A stretch of DNA of 64,000 nucleotides, taken from assembly GCA_030248225.1 (NCBI GenBank), contig JASANE010024733.1, positions 62,001-126,000 of the forward strand, read 5' to 3'. This stretch comes from Trileptium ribeirensis (Eukaryota; Nematoda; Enoplea; Enoplida; Thoracostomopsidae). The position numbers and the translations under genes are program-made. Positions 36,148 through 48,090 of this stretch are shown here, piece by piece. Positions within the stretch are counted from its first letter, which is position 1. Each line of letters starts with the position of its first letter. The notes beneath the pieces were generated by a model. That model had not been told where the DNA came from. It made no database searches and saw only the letters and a list, made by a program, of their open reading frames with translations.

Positions 36148-36334
36148 GATTCAATGTATCTCTGATGTTTGACATGAACAACCTTCCACAGGCATTTGAT
36201 CATCTTGTACATGAGGCTGCGCATTTGAAACGTCACTGTTTCGCCTCAGTCTTTGAACGCTACTTCGCATACCAGGAACAAGGAATCGAAAGCCCTAAAA
36301 CCGCTGTGATACATTATCGTGATGACGAAACGAT
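36148..36334 (+). CDS. ARPC2: ARPC2 exon: central region through RDDETM
   Basis: The acceptor ATTTTAG ends at 36147. The exon encodes [16 protein letters not shown], then [20 protein letters not shown] and [11 protein letters not shown], all hallmark ARPC2 segments. It ends ACGAT followed by donor GTACGA at 36335, and the AT joins the G of the next exon to form the Met codon. Reading past the donor gives a short frame to 36371, but it loses the family match immediately, which supports the splice here. Confidence 0.96.
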
Positions 36335-36877
36335 GTACGAAAATTACATCTTTACTAGAATTAAAGCTTAAAACATATTGTGGTTGCGCACAGGAATTAT
36401 GAAATTGGCTGTATGATGTGAAGTGTTCTTCATTCGCTTTTCGATAATCTTTAACAATCACAGTAGTTTTTTTGCTGCCGTTGTTGAATATCTCATTTTA
36501 GTGGAGGTAGTCAAGAGATTAATTGTAGTTAGAAAAAAATGCACTTCATTAATAAAAAATATAATATATTATTGGGTTATTATTACTCAATTTTATGACG
36601 TTGCTTAACTAGGGTCTATTGTTACGCAAACATAAAAATCCGGGACTACAGCGGGTTAATTGTTTTGTTTGCTGGCCATGGAGTATTAAGCAGTAATATA
36701 CATGTAATAGTTGAGAGTTACATTTACATGTTTGTCTGTTGTATAACTTTGACTATAATTACAGTAACTTATGTAGTTGAGTTTTTCACTGTCGTTGTGT
36801 GTTAGTTCGTCTAGCTAATTGAAAGTTTTTGCTTGGGTTTCGACTCAATATGCGTTGTTTAGTTGAACCGTATATAT

Positions 36878-38057
36878 ATTCCGGAATTCCGGTTCCGGTT
36901 GCGGTTCCGGCAGAGGGCAAAAACCATACCGATACCGGAATTCCGATTTAAAAAATTTTTGTGAGAAATTTTCCACATTTTTGCTTCATCTGTGGTCCAA
37001 AAATGTAATATGTACGCAATGACCAAGTTCCAATACAACCAAACAAAAGAAGAGATTAACTCAGCGATTTACAGTGTGAAACGTAAGTAGGACACATAAT
37101 TTCAGCAGGAATTTTTGTGTTAATCTGCAGGCGTTTGTTAACAAAACAAAACCCGGTCGAAGCTTGTAGCAGCTGTTTTACACATTCAGAAGTCTGCGGG
37201 GTATGTTAGGTTTAAACCGGTTCAACTCGGTAACAGAGTATAGATTATGTAGAAGTACTTAACTGTAAGCTTGGCTAACATAAATTGTGTCAAGCACAAG
37301 CCGGTGCGCTTGCAAACTTTGTAAATCAGTCCACATTGAAGTAACCTAGCGTTATCTGCAACGCAGCCAGAAACTGCGTCTTTGACAATGAACTGTATTC
37401 ATTGAAACTGTGCAAGCAGTATAACATTTGATCACATTTATAGCATTGTGGTTAGAAAGTTATCATCATTATCATCTAAACGCTAGCCAAAACAGTGTCT
37501 CTGACTACTGATCAGAAAATTATAGTGTATATACCTTCTATTATTTTATCTTAGAACCATGATACCAATAATGTCAAGTTTCATACAGAATAACATGTAA
37601 CAAACTTATGTGTAGTAAAGGGAGGCGACTGGAAACATAGCGAAAGTGTTTCGTCTCTAGAGCGAAAGTGTTTTTTCTACAGAGCGAAAGTGTTTCTTCT
37701 ACAGAGCGAAAGTGTTTATTCCACGCTCCATGCGTTATAAGCACATTTAATTTTGACGCAATTTACACAAGAGTGTATAGTGAAAGACATTTTTTGCTCT
37801 GGGGGTCCAAAACTGACATATTGATCGATAAATAAACATTATTTAGCTTCTTCAGTCTCTTTAAAGTCTCGGAAAGGCAATAATGCCATCACAATACATT
37901 AAGTTTAATGTAAAAGTTTTTTTAACACATTTTAAATCCACTGTACCTGCATTTTTTCCTTCATCTGTTTTATTATATATATGTCTCGAAGACCAGGTTC
38001 CGGTTCCGGATTCGGCTTAAATGGACGGTTCCGGTTGCTGGTTCCGGTTATTCCCTG
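36878..38057. mobile_element. CCGGTT-rich non-autonomous hAT-like repeat
   Basis: The right end GGTTCCGGTTATTCCCTG reads inverted as CAGGGAATAACCGGAACC, a hAT-style terminus with CCGGTT subterminal repeats. It is followed by ATATATATA, and TATATATAT precedes the left end. About 37840-38057 is present again, inverted, at 46414-46640, confirming a dispersed family. The left end is CCGGTT-rich but does not mirror the right end, so the left border is uncertain. Non-coding. Confidence 0.55.
37638..37725. repeat. 22-bp minisatellite, four copies
   Basis: AGAGCGAAAGTGTTTCTTCTAC variants are spaced exactly 22 bp apart (GCGAAAG at 37640, 37662, 37684 and 37706). It lies inside the CCGGTT-rich repeat. 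Confidence 0.95.
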
Positions 38058-38429
38058 ATATATATACATATGTTTAGGTGTTATACTATATGACTCGAAA
38101 ATCGTAGGGTCGTATTAGCGCAAGCTTCCACATTATATCATCAGTTACCGACAGTAGGCCAAACCTGTTTTTGAATATTATTTCATCTTTACCAATTTTA
38201 TTTATGTACATCGTACTTTTACGACATTGTCAACTTGTTATAATGAGAACGTAGTGAAGATTATGTGTTGCAGGGGTGAAATCTTTTAAATTCTGTGTGT
38301 GTGATCAACCATAACTCGGGAACGACCTAACTGATTTTCATGACCTTATGCTCATTCGAACCGGCATAGTTGATTTACCGCGTCCATCCACGATTTGGGG
38401 TCTGGTTCAGGGATCAAAATGTGGGTTTT

Positions 38430-39755
38430 TGCTCCGTTTTACCTTATTTTAGTACCCTTCACTAAAGCTAGGTTATCTTTATCTTAACTTTCGAATTTTT
38501 CTCTGGTTTTTTTATTTCATAGTAAAATGATAAATACTAAAGCCTCTTTTTTGTTTTTCGATTCAGACTCCGATTCAGGATTTATGGGGTTTGAAGTACG
38601 TTGGTATGGCGCCCCAGTGGTTCCTCGGTCCAAAATTTGTACATTTGTTTAGACGTGTTGGGCGACTGATAAGTTTCACTTGGGTTTTTCGGGCATGAGA
38701 TACTCATTTCCGGTGTTAGTTTTGCTCTGTGACCCATGGGTACGGGGGTATGCCGCCGCCAAGATTCGGGGTCAGAGAGCAAAATAAAGGGTTTCCCGCA
38801 TTTTAATGCCCTTCACGGAAACTAAATAATGTTTATCTTAACTTTCGAATTTTTCTCTGCTTGGTTTTATTTCATAGTAAAATGATAAATACCTCTTGCT
38901 CTTTTTTGTTTTTCGATTAAGGCTTCGGTTTTAGAGTTATGGGGTTTGAGCTATTTCACCCTAGTGGTTCATCGACCCAAAATTCGAAAATTTGTTCTGA
39001 CGTTCTGGGCTGCTTAAAAGTTTCGTTTGGGGGGTTTCAGGCATAGGAAGCTCATTGACATGGCTGGTTTTGCTCTGTGACCCATGGTTCAATGGGTACG
39101 GAGGTATGACGCCCCAATGTTCGGGGTCAGAGAGCAAACAAGGGTTTTCACTCCATTTTAGTACCTTCCATGGGAGCAGGGAATTTATTTCTTAACTTTC
39201 GATTTTTTCTCTGGTTGGTTTTATTTCATAGTAAAATGACAAATTCCGATGCCTCTTTTTTGTTTTTCGATTAAGGCCCCGGTTCATATTGAGACGTTTC
39301 GTCGCAGAATTGATAGTGGTTGGTTATATTTCGTTATTCATGAGGGTGTATATATTTTCTATTTACAGTAGTACTATCATACATTTCCTTATTAAGATAC
39401 CTTCGTTCCATCAACATTTTGTTTGTATTTTAAAAATTATATATATTTTCAATCAAGGGGTTTGCGGCATGGCAGCACCCTCGTTGTTCATCAACCCAAA
39501 ATTAAAAAATTTGTTCTGACGTCCTGGACGGCTGAAAAGTTTTACTTGGGGGTTTTCAGGCATAGGAAACTTATTGTCGGTGTAGATTTTGCTCTGCGAC
39601 CCTCGGTTCCATAGGTAAGGGGGTATGGCGCCCCAATGGTTCATCAACCCAAAATTCCCAATTTTATTGTGACCGTCCTGGGATGCTGATAGCCTGCACT
39701 GGGGGGTTTTCGGGCATGGGAAACTTATTGCCCGTGTTAGTTTTGTTCTAACGTG
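38430..39755. repeat. Tandem repeat of 354 bp, interrupted by a ~170-bp insertion
   Basis: TTAACTTTCGA starts at 38484, 38838 and 39192, two intervals of exactly 354 bp. Shared landmarks are CATAGTAAAATGA, CTCTTTTTTGTTTTTCGATT, ATGGGGTTTG, CCCCARTGGTTCATC, TTTTGCTCTGTGACCCATGG and GGGGTCAGAGAGCAAA. The third unit is split by foreign sequence at about 39287-39457, after which the unit resumes. A fourth, shorter unit follows, offset by about 153 bp. Non-coding. Confidence 0.92.
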
Positions 39756-42700
39756 TGCGGTTTTGTGTGATTCCACATATAGCATATCGACGTATTCTAT
39801 CGAGAGCTGATTGGCTGTGCACGCAAACGACGTCGGTGTACCTATGCTTCACTACGTTCTGCAATCTCGATGGAGTTATGTACATACTAGTAAATATTAT
39901 GCGTATATATAGCAGCATGAATGCAGCCTGCTACTCTAAGCTATGTTATTGTCAAACGTGTTTGACAAGTATCTTATTGTTTAAATAGAGCTAGCGGAGT
40001 TTCCTCAAATAGCACATAATTTTGGAAAAAAATTATTTTTGTTTGTCTGTTAGACGTACAAATCTTCACAAGGTTGATATAATTATTTTCTGCAATTTTT
40101 TATTCGACGCCGTGATTTAATTTAGCTATGCGCATAGCTTTGTGTTTACGTTGCTCCAATGCTTTCCTACCTAAATTCTCACAAAGCCGAAACCAGTTGT
40201 ATAATTTTTGATTTTGGTTATTTGTGGATACCCAACAGTACACGTTATAACTGTTGTCAAAGATATTGGATCGAAAAATAGAGCAGAACCTCGCCATAGA
40301 GATCTACAACATTATCAGAGCAGTTGACTTCGACCTATGAGTCAAGGTTTAATAATACCGTCAAAAAGTAAAATTATCAAAATTTTGATAGTTTTACTAT
40401 CAAGCTAAGTTACTTGCTCGTTGAATGTGAACGATGGGCTTATACTGTGATTCACCCCGTTAAACAAGTTGGTGCTAGAACCGATGTTTTGCAAATTTTT
40501 GGCACAAAATTAGTCAATTTTGGTACTTTTTCAATATAAGCTGGATGTATAGATGATTAGAATATAGCAATAAGTTTCGAAGTGGCTGAACCCGATCAAT
40601 GCGATCGTATTTGCGTGGTGTCCATCAAATATAGCAAGTGCTAGTAGCCTACAACTTGAAATCAATTTTGCAGTCCATGTCGCAATTATCACTTTCCAAA
40701 TTGTATCAGTCATCTATCTTTCCCAATTGTCACAATTGTCCCAACTGTCTTTATCTCCCAATTATCTCTCTTTCCCAATTGTCTCTAATTCTAATAATTG
40801 TCGCATTTGTCTCAAGTGTCTCTTCGTACTCAAAAGCTTATTTTTTCACCACAATGTCCTTGTACGGTACAATACTTCAAGCCCAACACACCATAGAACA
40901 CCGCAGTAAATAAAACAGTAGAGCATTTTCCCACTACAACGACCAAAGACATAACGACATGTCTCCAGTCCATTAATTAAATAAAAATACATTTATCAAA
41001 GCAAAAGCATTACCGTAACGCATTACATCGGTATTTCATTATTACTGTAAGCATTTTTCACCCACAATCCTGTTTCACATAGCCAATTAGCACACATTAC
41101 CTAACGTTATATTTATTCCAGTAACATTTTTCAGGGGTTTCTTCTTTCATGCTCGTAAGGAGTATTTTTCCCTACTGGTATAACATCAAAATGGTGTTCA
41201 CTCTAAATTAAACACTGTTTACTAAAATAGGCTTAGTGTATGTTACACAGCAAACATTGGTGCAAAAGACACCTTATCAAAAGAACAATGTTTGTTTATG
41301 CCTCAAGTACTTAATACATCATGAAATACACCTGTAATTGTGAATGCCAAAGTCTGGTATACAATTTTTAAATTTAAGTGAAACTTTGAAATTATTGAAT
41401 ATTGTTGTCCGTATCCCAATTATTCGATATATCCTACAATTTTACTTGGATCTCCGGACGTGGCAAGCCATGCCCGTGTACATCACTAGTACCGATGGCA
41501 TATTGTGATCGCGAATTCGAGGACTGTTGATTTCGTGATTTCGATAAAAGAATTACAATGGTGTGCTCACGTGAAAAACACTGACACATTACTGCATAAA
41601 AACAAACAGTACAAATATATATTCTCGTTGACTGTTTTGCGACAATGCAAACTTGTACTTCTAGAGCATGCAACTTATTGTTATGAAGAAAATTCGATCG
41701 TTCCAAAGTAGCATACTTTCTGGTTGGGATTTTTAGGCCTCTGAGGCTGGGTGTCAGAGATCCAGCAGGGACCAGGTCTGACCCCTGACAAGAGATGGGG
41801 TGAGGCCGAAACTAGAGTTAAGGCCGTGAATTTGTAGACATCGAAATTTTGACCAATAATTGAAGAAAATCAGCAAAAATTGGGGAATATTGTTTAAAAT
41901 TATGGAAATTATAAAAATATTGGGGAAATGGAAAAAAAATCAAAATTTGTAATTTTAGAAAATGAAAATTTTGGAAATCGGGGAGGGGTGTCTTTTAAGG
42001 ATCGCTTTTATTGATTGGGGGTCACGCATTTAAAAAGACGATGAGGGGTAAGCCCCAGGGTTTTTTCAAAAATTGTTCTGTTCAAAATTTGGTCATTTAT
42101 AATCTGAGTGTTCATTTTTAAGTATGACAACTAGCTATGACCGCTTAGATATGCGCTTATACGTAGTCAAACTGGCATATATTACATAGGTATATATATT
42201 TGGGTATTACGTAAGCTATATATACATACATAACATGTCTGGTGTACTGCTTTATATACATATATATATACATATAAAGAAAACTGGGTCAAATTAACAC
42301 ATCATGTATTGATATAATATGCAACGAACTATGATTATGGTGGGGTTAAATGCTCCTGTTCATTTATATGGTCTTTTTTAATTTGGTATTCATTTATAAG
42401 ACATTGTGTTCAAAAGAACATATTTTTGACCAAAAACCCTAGTCAGCCCCACACCCTTCCCTCCTATACAAAGCCCGTAGGCATAAATTAAAACAATGTA
42501 TTGAGAAAATGTACCCTGAATGACAAGCTGATTTAGTATCTTACTGCGTCTTGTACTTCGTTGGCGTTGAGTAACCGTGTACGTTAAAATTGTACAGTAA
42601 TTTTAAATGGCGTTACATCATAGCTGACGAAGCTCGACATTTAAAAAATTTTATGTTTGCAACTATGTACAATAACAATGTTTTGAAAAAAATTAAGCTA

Positions 42701-42811
42701 ATATTGTTTTATGTTATTTTTGTTTCATAGTCGTTGTATTGATTTTCAACAAATATTTGCGTGCTAGTTGCGAGATAATGATTATCAATTTAGTGCCCGA
42801 TAATGTTCTAG

Positions 42812-42905
42812 GTTCGTTGAAGCAAAGGCAGATCGCGTAACAGTTGTATTTAGTACCATTTTTAAAGATCCGGGCGATGTTGTAATTGGCAAAGTTTTCA
42901 TGCAA
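42812..42905 (+). CDS. ARPC2: ARPC2 exon: [19 protein letters not shown]
   Basis: The acceptor TTCTAG ends at 42811. The leading G completes the Met codon begun in the previous exon, and 31 codons follow through VVIGKVFMQ to the donor GTTAGT at 42906. The sequence matches the ARPC2 block between DDETM and the QEF/QEL segment. Confidence 0.96.
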
Positions 42906-43197
42906 GTTAGTACTTAAGCTTACTTTTGATATTTGATACCGATTTTTTTACAAAGAGAGCTTAGCTTTTCGTGTAGTAACGTTTTGTTATATGATTACGT
43001 GCAATGACGTATTAATTATGTAACAGTATGTAATAATAGTTGCATTCGTGCAGGTAACTTTGGCATCTGATAATCTTGTTCTTCACTCGTATTTGAACTG
43101 GTTACATCGTGTAATGATATAAACAAAAGCTCGCGCCGATATTAAACGAAGATAGAATATTTCGCCGCTTTTTACCATATAGAATTTGTCTGTTTAG
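42906..43197 (+). other. ARPC2 intron
   Basis: About 290 bp, GTTAGT...GTTTAG. No repeat recognised. Confidence 0.9.
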
Positions 43198-43324
43198 GAA
43201 TTCAAAGAGGGGCGAAAAGCATCACAAACTGCGCCTCAGGTTATCTATACGATGAATCATCCTCCAATGGAGCTCCAACATACCGAAGCTCGCACGGGCG
43301 ATAATGTGGGCTATATTACCTTTG
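43198..43324 (+). CDS. ARPC2: ARPC2 exon: [15 protein letters not shown] through GDNVGYITF
   Basis: Forty-two codons plus one base between acceptor GTTTAG and donor GTGAGT (43325). [22 protein letters not shown] and GDNVGYITF are diagnostic of ARPC2. The final G joins TT of the next exon to form the Val before LFPRHTN. Confidence 0.97.
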
Positions 43325-43821
43325 GTGAGTCTAGCATTAATTTCGAGCACGTTCATTATCTGAACTTTTTTCGAAAAACCAAGCTAAGTGGAATATCAAA
43401 TACATAGCTCTCTTGTTTCATATTCTTTTCGGTGAGGTTATTTTTCACGTCACCGTCTTATGTTGTTCTATGCATTTAAAACTTCTGTGACAGACATTAT
43501 TTTTTGCGGATACTGCTAATCGTTTTGTTTGTGTATCTGCATTTTATCTTTAACCTATCTATGTTGTGATGTTTCGTCCTGGTTGCACTTGTGTATAACG
43601 CCTCTCCTCAATGTTACCAATAATGGAATTCAATGTGTATCAATTTAAGTTAATCAAAAATTAAGGAAATTTTTGAGAACCGTACAGCATGACAGTCCAC
43701 CAGCTGTGCGCCAAAATGTGAGCTGGTTCGTAATTTCTAGGATTAACTTTTATCGCAACGGAAGTATCAGAGGTCTTAATGTGCTACTTATAGTAACTAA
43801 TAGAAATAACTGCATAAAATA

Positions 43822-44185
43822 CAAAGTGCTGTAAAATTGCAATGCACTTGTTAATAAGGTGTTGAAACGGAGCGAAGGAAGCAACCTTAGTTCCTACTGA
43901 GGGCACTAGGGAAGAAATCACGGAAATTTTTGTCAGTCTTGTGGATGCATTTTTACAAGTTTTTTGTTCGATACATAAAGTAATGACGATACGCCCTTTG
44001 CTTAAACGCTAACAGCTCCGACAATACAGAGTGCTGTGAAATCACAATGCACTTGTTAATAAGGTGTTGAAACGGAGCGAACGAAGCAACCTGAGTTCCT
44101 GGGTGGATGCATTTTTACAAATTTTTCTTCGATACATTAAGTGATGACGATTTATGCCCTTTAGTTAAACACGAACAGCTCCGAC
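43822..44185. repeat. 205-bp tandem duplication with an internal deletion in copy 2
   Basis: GTGCTGTRAAATYRCAATGC starts at 43826 and 44031. Both copies continue through TTGTTAATAAGGTGTTGAAA and GTGGATGCATTTTTACAA to an ACAGCTCCGAC tail. Copy 2 lacks about 45 bp between AGTTCCT and GTGGATGC. Confidence 0.9.
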
Positions 44186-44469
44186 CACATCTTGCGGGTC
44201 ATAATGGCAAAAATAGTTTTTATGGGTTTTTGGCAAAGCTGGTCAATACCGGCACCTGCGTTTCGCAGACCGTACCTACTGAGCCAGGTTTTTTCGCTTC
44301 GAAAAACGGAGATCCACCACAGAACTTCAGCTTATCGAGATCTACTACTTTGCTGAGCAATACTTTTTTGTGGGACCAATCACTGCACCGCTATGTGCCC
44401 GTATATAGTTTGTTTACTTTTTACTTGAAATATCGATTTTTCAAATTTCGATAAGTTTTTGTGTGTCCT

Positions 44470-44846
44470 ATTGTACAATGAGTGTCTATGAGGTTATTAA
44501 GCACGCTGGATACGATGGTTGTATAGTTTAGAGTCCAACCTGACTTTATTATTTCTTGTCAGAGGTTTTAAGGTTTTTACGATTGACGAACCCTATTTCC
44601 AAGATGTAGCCTGTTTCATTTGTTTGGTTATGTATTGCTTTCAGAGCATCAAGGGTTGTCTCCATATAGGTTTTTGGAGTATCGAATACGGAGATTTAGC
44701 AATCTAGAGCATAGCACGTTCCATGTTGTTTTCAGGTGTGTTCAATGTGTTTAGAATCGATACACCCTACTACCATATTAAAAATCAATCTTCATTATTG
44801 TTTTGGTTATATATTAATTGCTGGTTATCAAGAATGGTTTATATAG
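44470..44846. repeat. Satellite-like ~165-175-bp unit, locus 3
   Basis: Two units share CCTATTTCCAAGATGTAGCC-like and TTTGGTTATGTATTGCT segments plus RGTATCGAATACGG, as at 19107 and 34086. The second unit ends where the inverted-repeat element at 44847 is inserted (GCTGGTTATCAAGAATGGTT just before it matches unit sequence). Confidence 0.7.
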
Positions 44847-45212
44847 CTGAGCTTTCCATTCGCTGAAAATTTTGTCAAGGGGCATGAACCTGCGGCTCCC
44901 CTGATTCCGAACCGGAGGCGCTCGATTTTGTCAGGGGGCATCTTGCCAATATAAAAACGGTTAAAAATCGTGTTAGAAACACTGCTAAAACGCTTTTGAG
45001 AGAAAAAGCTATTTGAAGCAAAATTTGCGAAATTTTTGGCTTCAGAACGGAATTTTAATACAAATTTTTTGTTTTTGCACCAATTGGAAACTAAAAAATT
45101 TTCCCAGAGGCGGTGAACCGAGGAGAGCCAAAAATTTGGCCAAGGGGCATGAACCGCGAGCACATCTTTTGAACCAGGGGGCGCTTACCACCCTCCAATC
45201 TGGAGAGTGCGG
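44847..45212. mobile_element. MITE-like element, second copy of the 1968-2317 family
   Basis: The interior matches 1968-2317 over most of its length (AAAACGGTTAAAAATCGTGT, TTTTTGGCTTCAGAA, AAAAAATTTTCC and GGGGGC near the end). The ends are CTGAGCTTTCCA and TGGAGAGTGCGG, more diverged than in copy 1. Flanks are TATAG on both sides (44842-44846 and 45213-45217), a perfect 5-bp duplication. It is inserted in a satellite-like unit. Confidence 0.88.
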
Positions 45213-45880
45213 TATAGTTATTTTTTCGGTGCTTGGAATTGTAGCTTCTCGGAGAGAAGCCACGAACCCTGGTTCAAGGATTACTTAGAAGACATTGTAC
45301 CGTGATGTCAGTTCAATAATCTTTTTCGGAGGTGGTTTTCTGGCCCATAGTTTTCCGTGATGTGGTGTTGGACGTCTGATTTTGGTTGATGTGGTCATAC
45401 CTTGGACCAAGTAGTCGAACGGTTCAGTTACAATCAGAATTAATTTCTAAAAAATCTAACAAAGTTTCATCTGATTTCGATCGTTTTCGTTTAATCGAAA
45501 ATCGATTGTTTAAACGAAAATCGATTAACTTAACGAATCTTGATTGCTCTAAAATAAAAAATAAATTTAATAAAAATATTATTTCGCAGTTAATTTAATA
45601 GATTTCGTTTAAACACTGGTTGATCGATCGCGCTATTGTTCGATTTTGTGTGCGCTTAATTTTGATTGTAACTGTACATTTGACCGGCTTCGATCGCCGG
45701 GCACACCATATGGGTTTTTTTGGATATTGTTCTGGGTATTTCAGTCTTTCTGTCTTTTTCCATACAGCCATAACATATTAACCATTTCAGTTTAGCGTGC
45801 TAAAAAGGTGCCGTTGGACACGTCTCGAGAAGTGGAAACTTGACACATCTAAGATATTTTGACTGTCTCGATTTTTGTGG

Positions 45881-45931
45881 CTTCTCGGAGAAAAGCCTCG
45901 GACTGTTAGTTCGCCGAGGCTTTCCGAGAAG
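45881..45931. repeat. Near-perfect inverted repeat
   Basis: CTTCTCGGAGAAAAGCCTCGG (45881-45901) pairs with CCGAGGCTTTCCGAGAAG (45914-45931) with a 3-nt bulge. A related small palindrome, GCTTCTCGGAGAGAAGC, lies at about 45242-45260, so a foldback-type element may span the two. Confidence 0.8.
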
Positions 45932-46413
45932 ACACTATAATAGTCCTGTAGATCTCAAGAAGGTCTAGAAGCAGATTTTTGGGCCTAGTTACCCAGTAAG
46001 TATTTTACATGGGTGGTTTTGGTATCAATCTTAGCTGTCGTGGAAAGGAGTAAAAGGTGCCAGTAGTACCGGTTCCTGAGATACCGAAACCTGTTGATTT
46101 CAAAAATTAGTCACCAGATTTCGTTTTCTTCTTTGTTTACCGAGCACTAACATGCCAACGATATTGTCTGATGGTCTTAAATTGGGAAGTAATGAACGTG
46201 TCTTTGAGAAAGTAATCGCGCGAAAATATCTGAGATATCTTGCCTTTGTGTGGAGATATGGCCAAAACGGTCAAATTTGGCACGTTTTCGGCAAAAAAGT
46301 CGAGACATAGATTTTTTGGAGGTTCACAGTTTGAACAATTTTGATTTTTGAACATATTTTTGCTTGAACTAAAATTTTGTCAACCAAGCAAAATATTTTT
46401 GTTACCCGTATGG

Positions 46414-46645
46414 CAGGGAATAACCGGAACCGAAATTTACCAGAACCGGAACAGTCCATTTAAACCGGATCCGGAACTGGAGCCTGGTCCTTGAAATTTA
46501 TAATATAGTAAAACAGATGAAAAAAGAAATGAAGGTATAGTGCATTTAAAATGCATTAAAAATAACTTTTGCATTAAACTTAATGTATTGCGATGGCATT
46601 ATTTTCTTTATGAAACTTTAAAGAGACTGATGAAGCTAAATTTTT
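46414..46645. mobile_element. CCGGTT-rich hAT-like repeat, inverted partial copy
   Basis: Starts CAGGGAATAACCGGAACCG and follows the reverse complement of 37840-38057 (CTGGTC-TTGAAAT, AAACAGATGAA, TTAATGTATTGYGATGGCAT, AAAGAGACTGA). The other end is missing. A duplicated AATCGGGGCTAATAAT segment follows at about 46650-46700. Confidence 0.7.
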
Positions 46646-47164
46646 TTATCGGGGCTAATAATCTTTTATAATTAATCGGGGCTAATAATTTTTTATAATT
46701 ATTATTCACTTTGAGTGAATATATATCGCGACGCAGGGAAAAAAACAAAAGAATCCGATACGAGAAGTTTTACGTATTTGTCCGAAGAGCACGTTGAAAA
46801 TTTTACTACAAACATGGATATAATGCTTATGAAAAAGCGGTTTCTAATCACTAAAATATAAGAAAAAACAAGATGACCATAAACTTCTATCTGAATTTTC
46901 ACAGTCGTTAATTTTCAAGTGTTTGTGGCACCCCGTAGTGAGTGCTATTTTGGTCAAATACAATGTTGCAAAATCGAAAGTGTCTGCGAATTGTAAATAA
47001 AATTTTATGTCTAAATGCCGATAACAGCATTAAAAGGGGGTTCACCAACACTTAGTGTAAGTAACAAAACATTGTTGTTTGAACATGGCGGATTCAAACT
47101 TTCGGTCACGATCGGTTTTAATTAAGGAATGCACGCAGCAACGGACGATCCAGCATGAAACGAG

Positions 47165-47470
47165 AGCCAACTAAATTTGTTGCGATGTTTGGAATCGGCA
47201 ATCTTCAGGCCATCTGCCGAAGCGGTCGATCACCGTAAGAAGGAATGTAGTTTTAACTACCCGAAGGCGGTAACGGACCGACGATATCAACATTGATGTG
47301 AACAAAAGGTCTGCCCCGCTTGGCCAAATAAATCGATCCACCACTAGGCGTTGAGTTGCTCGAATCTTGGATAAGAGAGTGATTGCAGCGAATCGAAAGC
47401 GAGCCCTCGGAAGTTCTCTGGTAGGAAAGACCGGTGCACACAGGTTAAAACTTCGCAAAGAATCGGATGC
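47165..47470 (-). pseudogene. gypsy integrase remnant, truncated
   Basis: The minus strand reads RGRPFVHINVDIVGPLPPSG in one frame (first catalytic Asp context) and TFLLTVIDRFGRWPEDCRF in another. Sequence similarity ends at about 47165. The second Asp, the Glu and the C-terminal part are missing. Confidence 0.8.
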
Positions 47471-47639
47471 TCGGATACCGGAGTTCCGACGCTCTAAAGT
47501 GTCAACGTAGTATCTTTCTGTTTAGGAACGGAATCCTCGCTGGTTTAAGCTTCGGCCGGCTTGTGATAATTGATGTCGACAGTTCTACCGTTGATTCTGG
47601 AAAGGGCGTCAGCGGGTTAATTGTTTATGTCACTAACGT

Positions 47640-48080
47640 GCCGAATGTCATCTGTGAATTCCGTGACGAATGCAGATATCGAATTTCACGAGGAAACTGC
47701 TGCTCGGATCGTGTTCGTAGAACGAACGTGAGTGGCTTGTAGTCCGCCAGGATACGGAAGTTTCGGTCTTTAACACAATGGCGAAAATGTTGGATCGTGG
47801 TATAGATAGCCAACAACTCTCGATCAAATGTGCTGCAGCGGCTGTCGGCCGGGGTGAGCTTCTTTGAAAAGAAACCCAGCGGTTCCCACCGGCCATGGTT
47901 GTATTGTTGAAGCACGGCGTTGATCGCGTCGTTCGAGTCGTCAACCAGAACGTTCAGTGCGGTATTCCGCTTCGAATGTACAAGTAGAGTCGCTTGTGCC
48001 AGCGCCTCCTTTACACGAATGGAACGTGGTTGTGGTGTCATGCGTCCACTGAAGAACTTTGCGTCTTTTTTGTGTCGCAA
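47640..48080 (-). pseudogene. gypsy RNase H domain
   Basis: This is the longest clean piece of the element. It runs KEALAQATLLVH, LNVLVDDSNDAINAVLQQ (first Asp region), GFFSKKLTPADSRCSTFDRE (catalytic Glu), LLAIYTTIQHFRH and FRILADYKPLTF (Asp of the TDHK-like motif, with D-Y-K here). It breaks at about 47640 before the last motif. Confidence 0.85.
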
Positions 48081-48090
48081 ATGAGCTGTG

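Larger units (their letters stand above)
36335..42811 (+). other. ARPC2 intron rich in tandem repeats
   Basis: About 6.5 kb holding a CCGGTT-rich hAT-like repeat (36878-38057), a 22-bp minisatellite (37638-37725) and a 354-bp tandem repeat (38430-39755). From 39760 to 42811 I see only AT-rich unique sequence, a CCCAATTGTCTC-type pyrimidine stretch near 40730-40810 and TA-rich runs at 42180-42290. Confidence 0.8.

Noticed and set aside
36335..36371. Continuation of the ARPC2 exon to a stop at 36371
   Set aside because: Family similarity stops exactly at the GT of 36335 and resumes at 42812 in matching phase.
37638..37725. Short regular repeats resembling a CRISPR array
   Set aside because: The copies abut with no unique spacers, and the sequence is from an animal genome.
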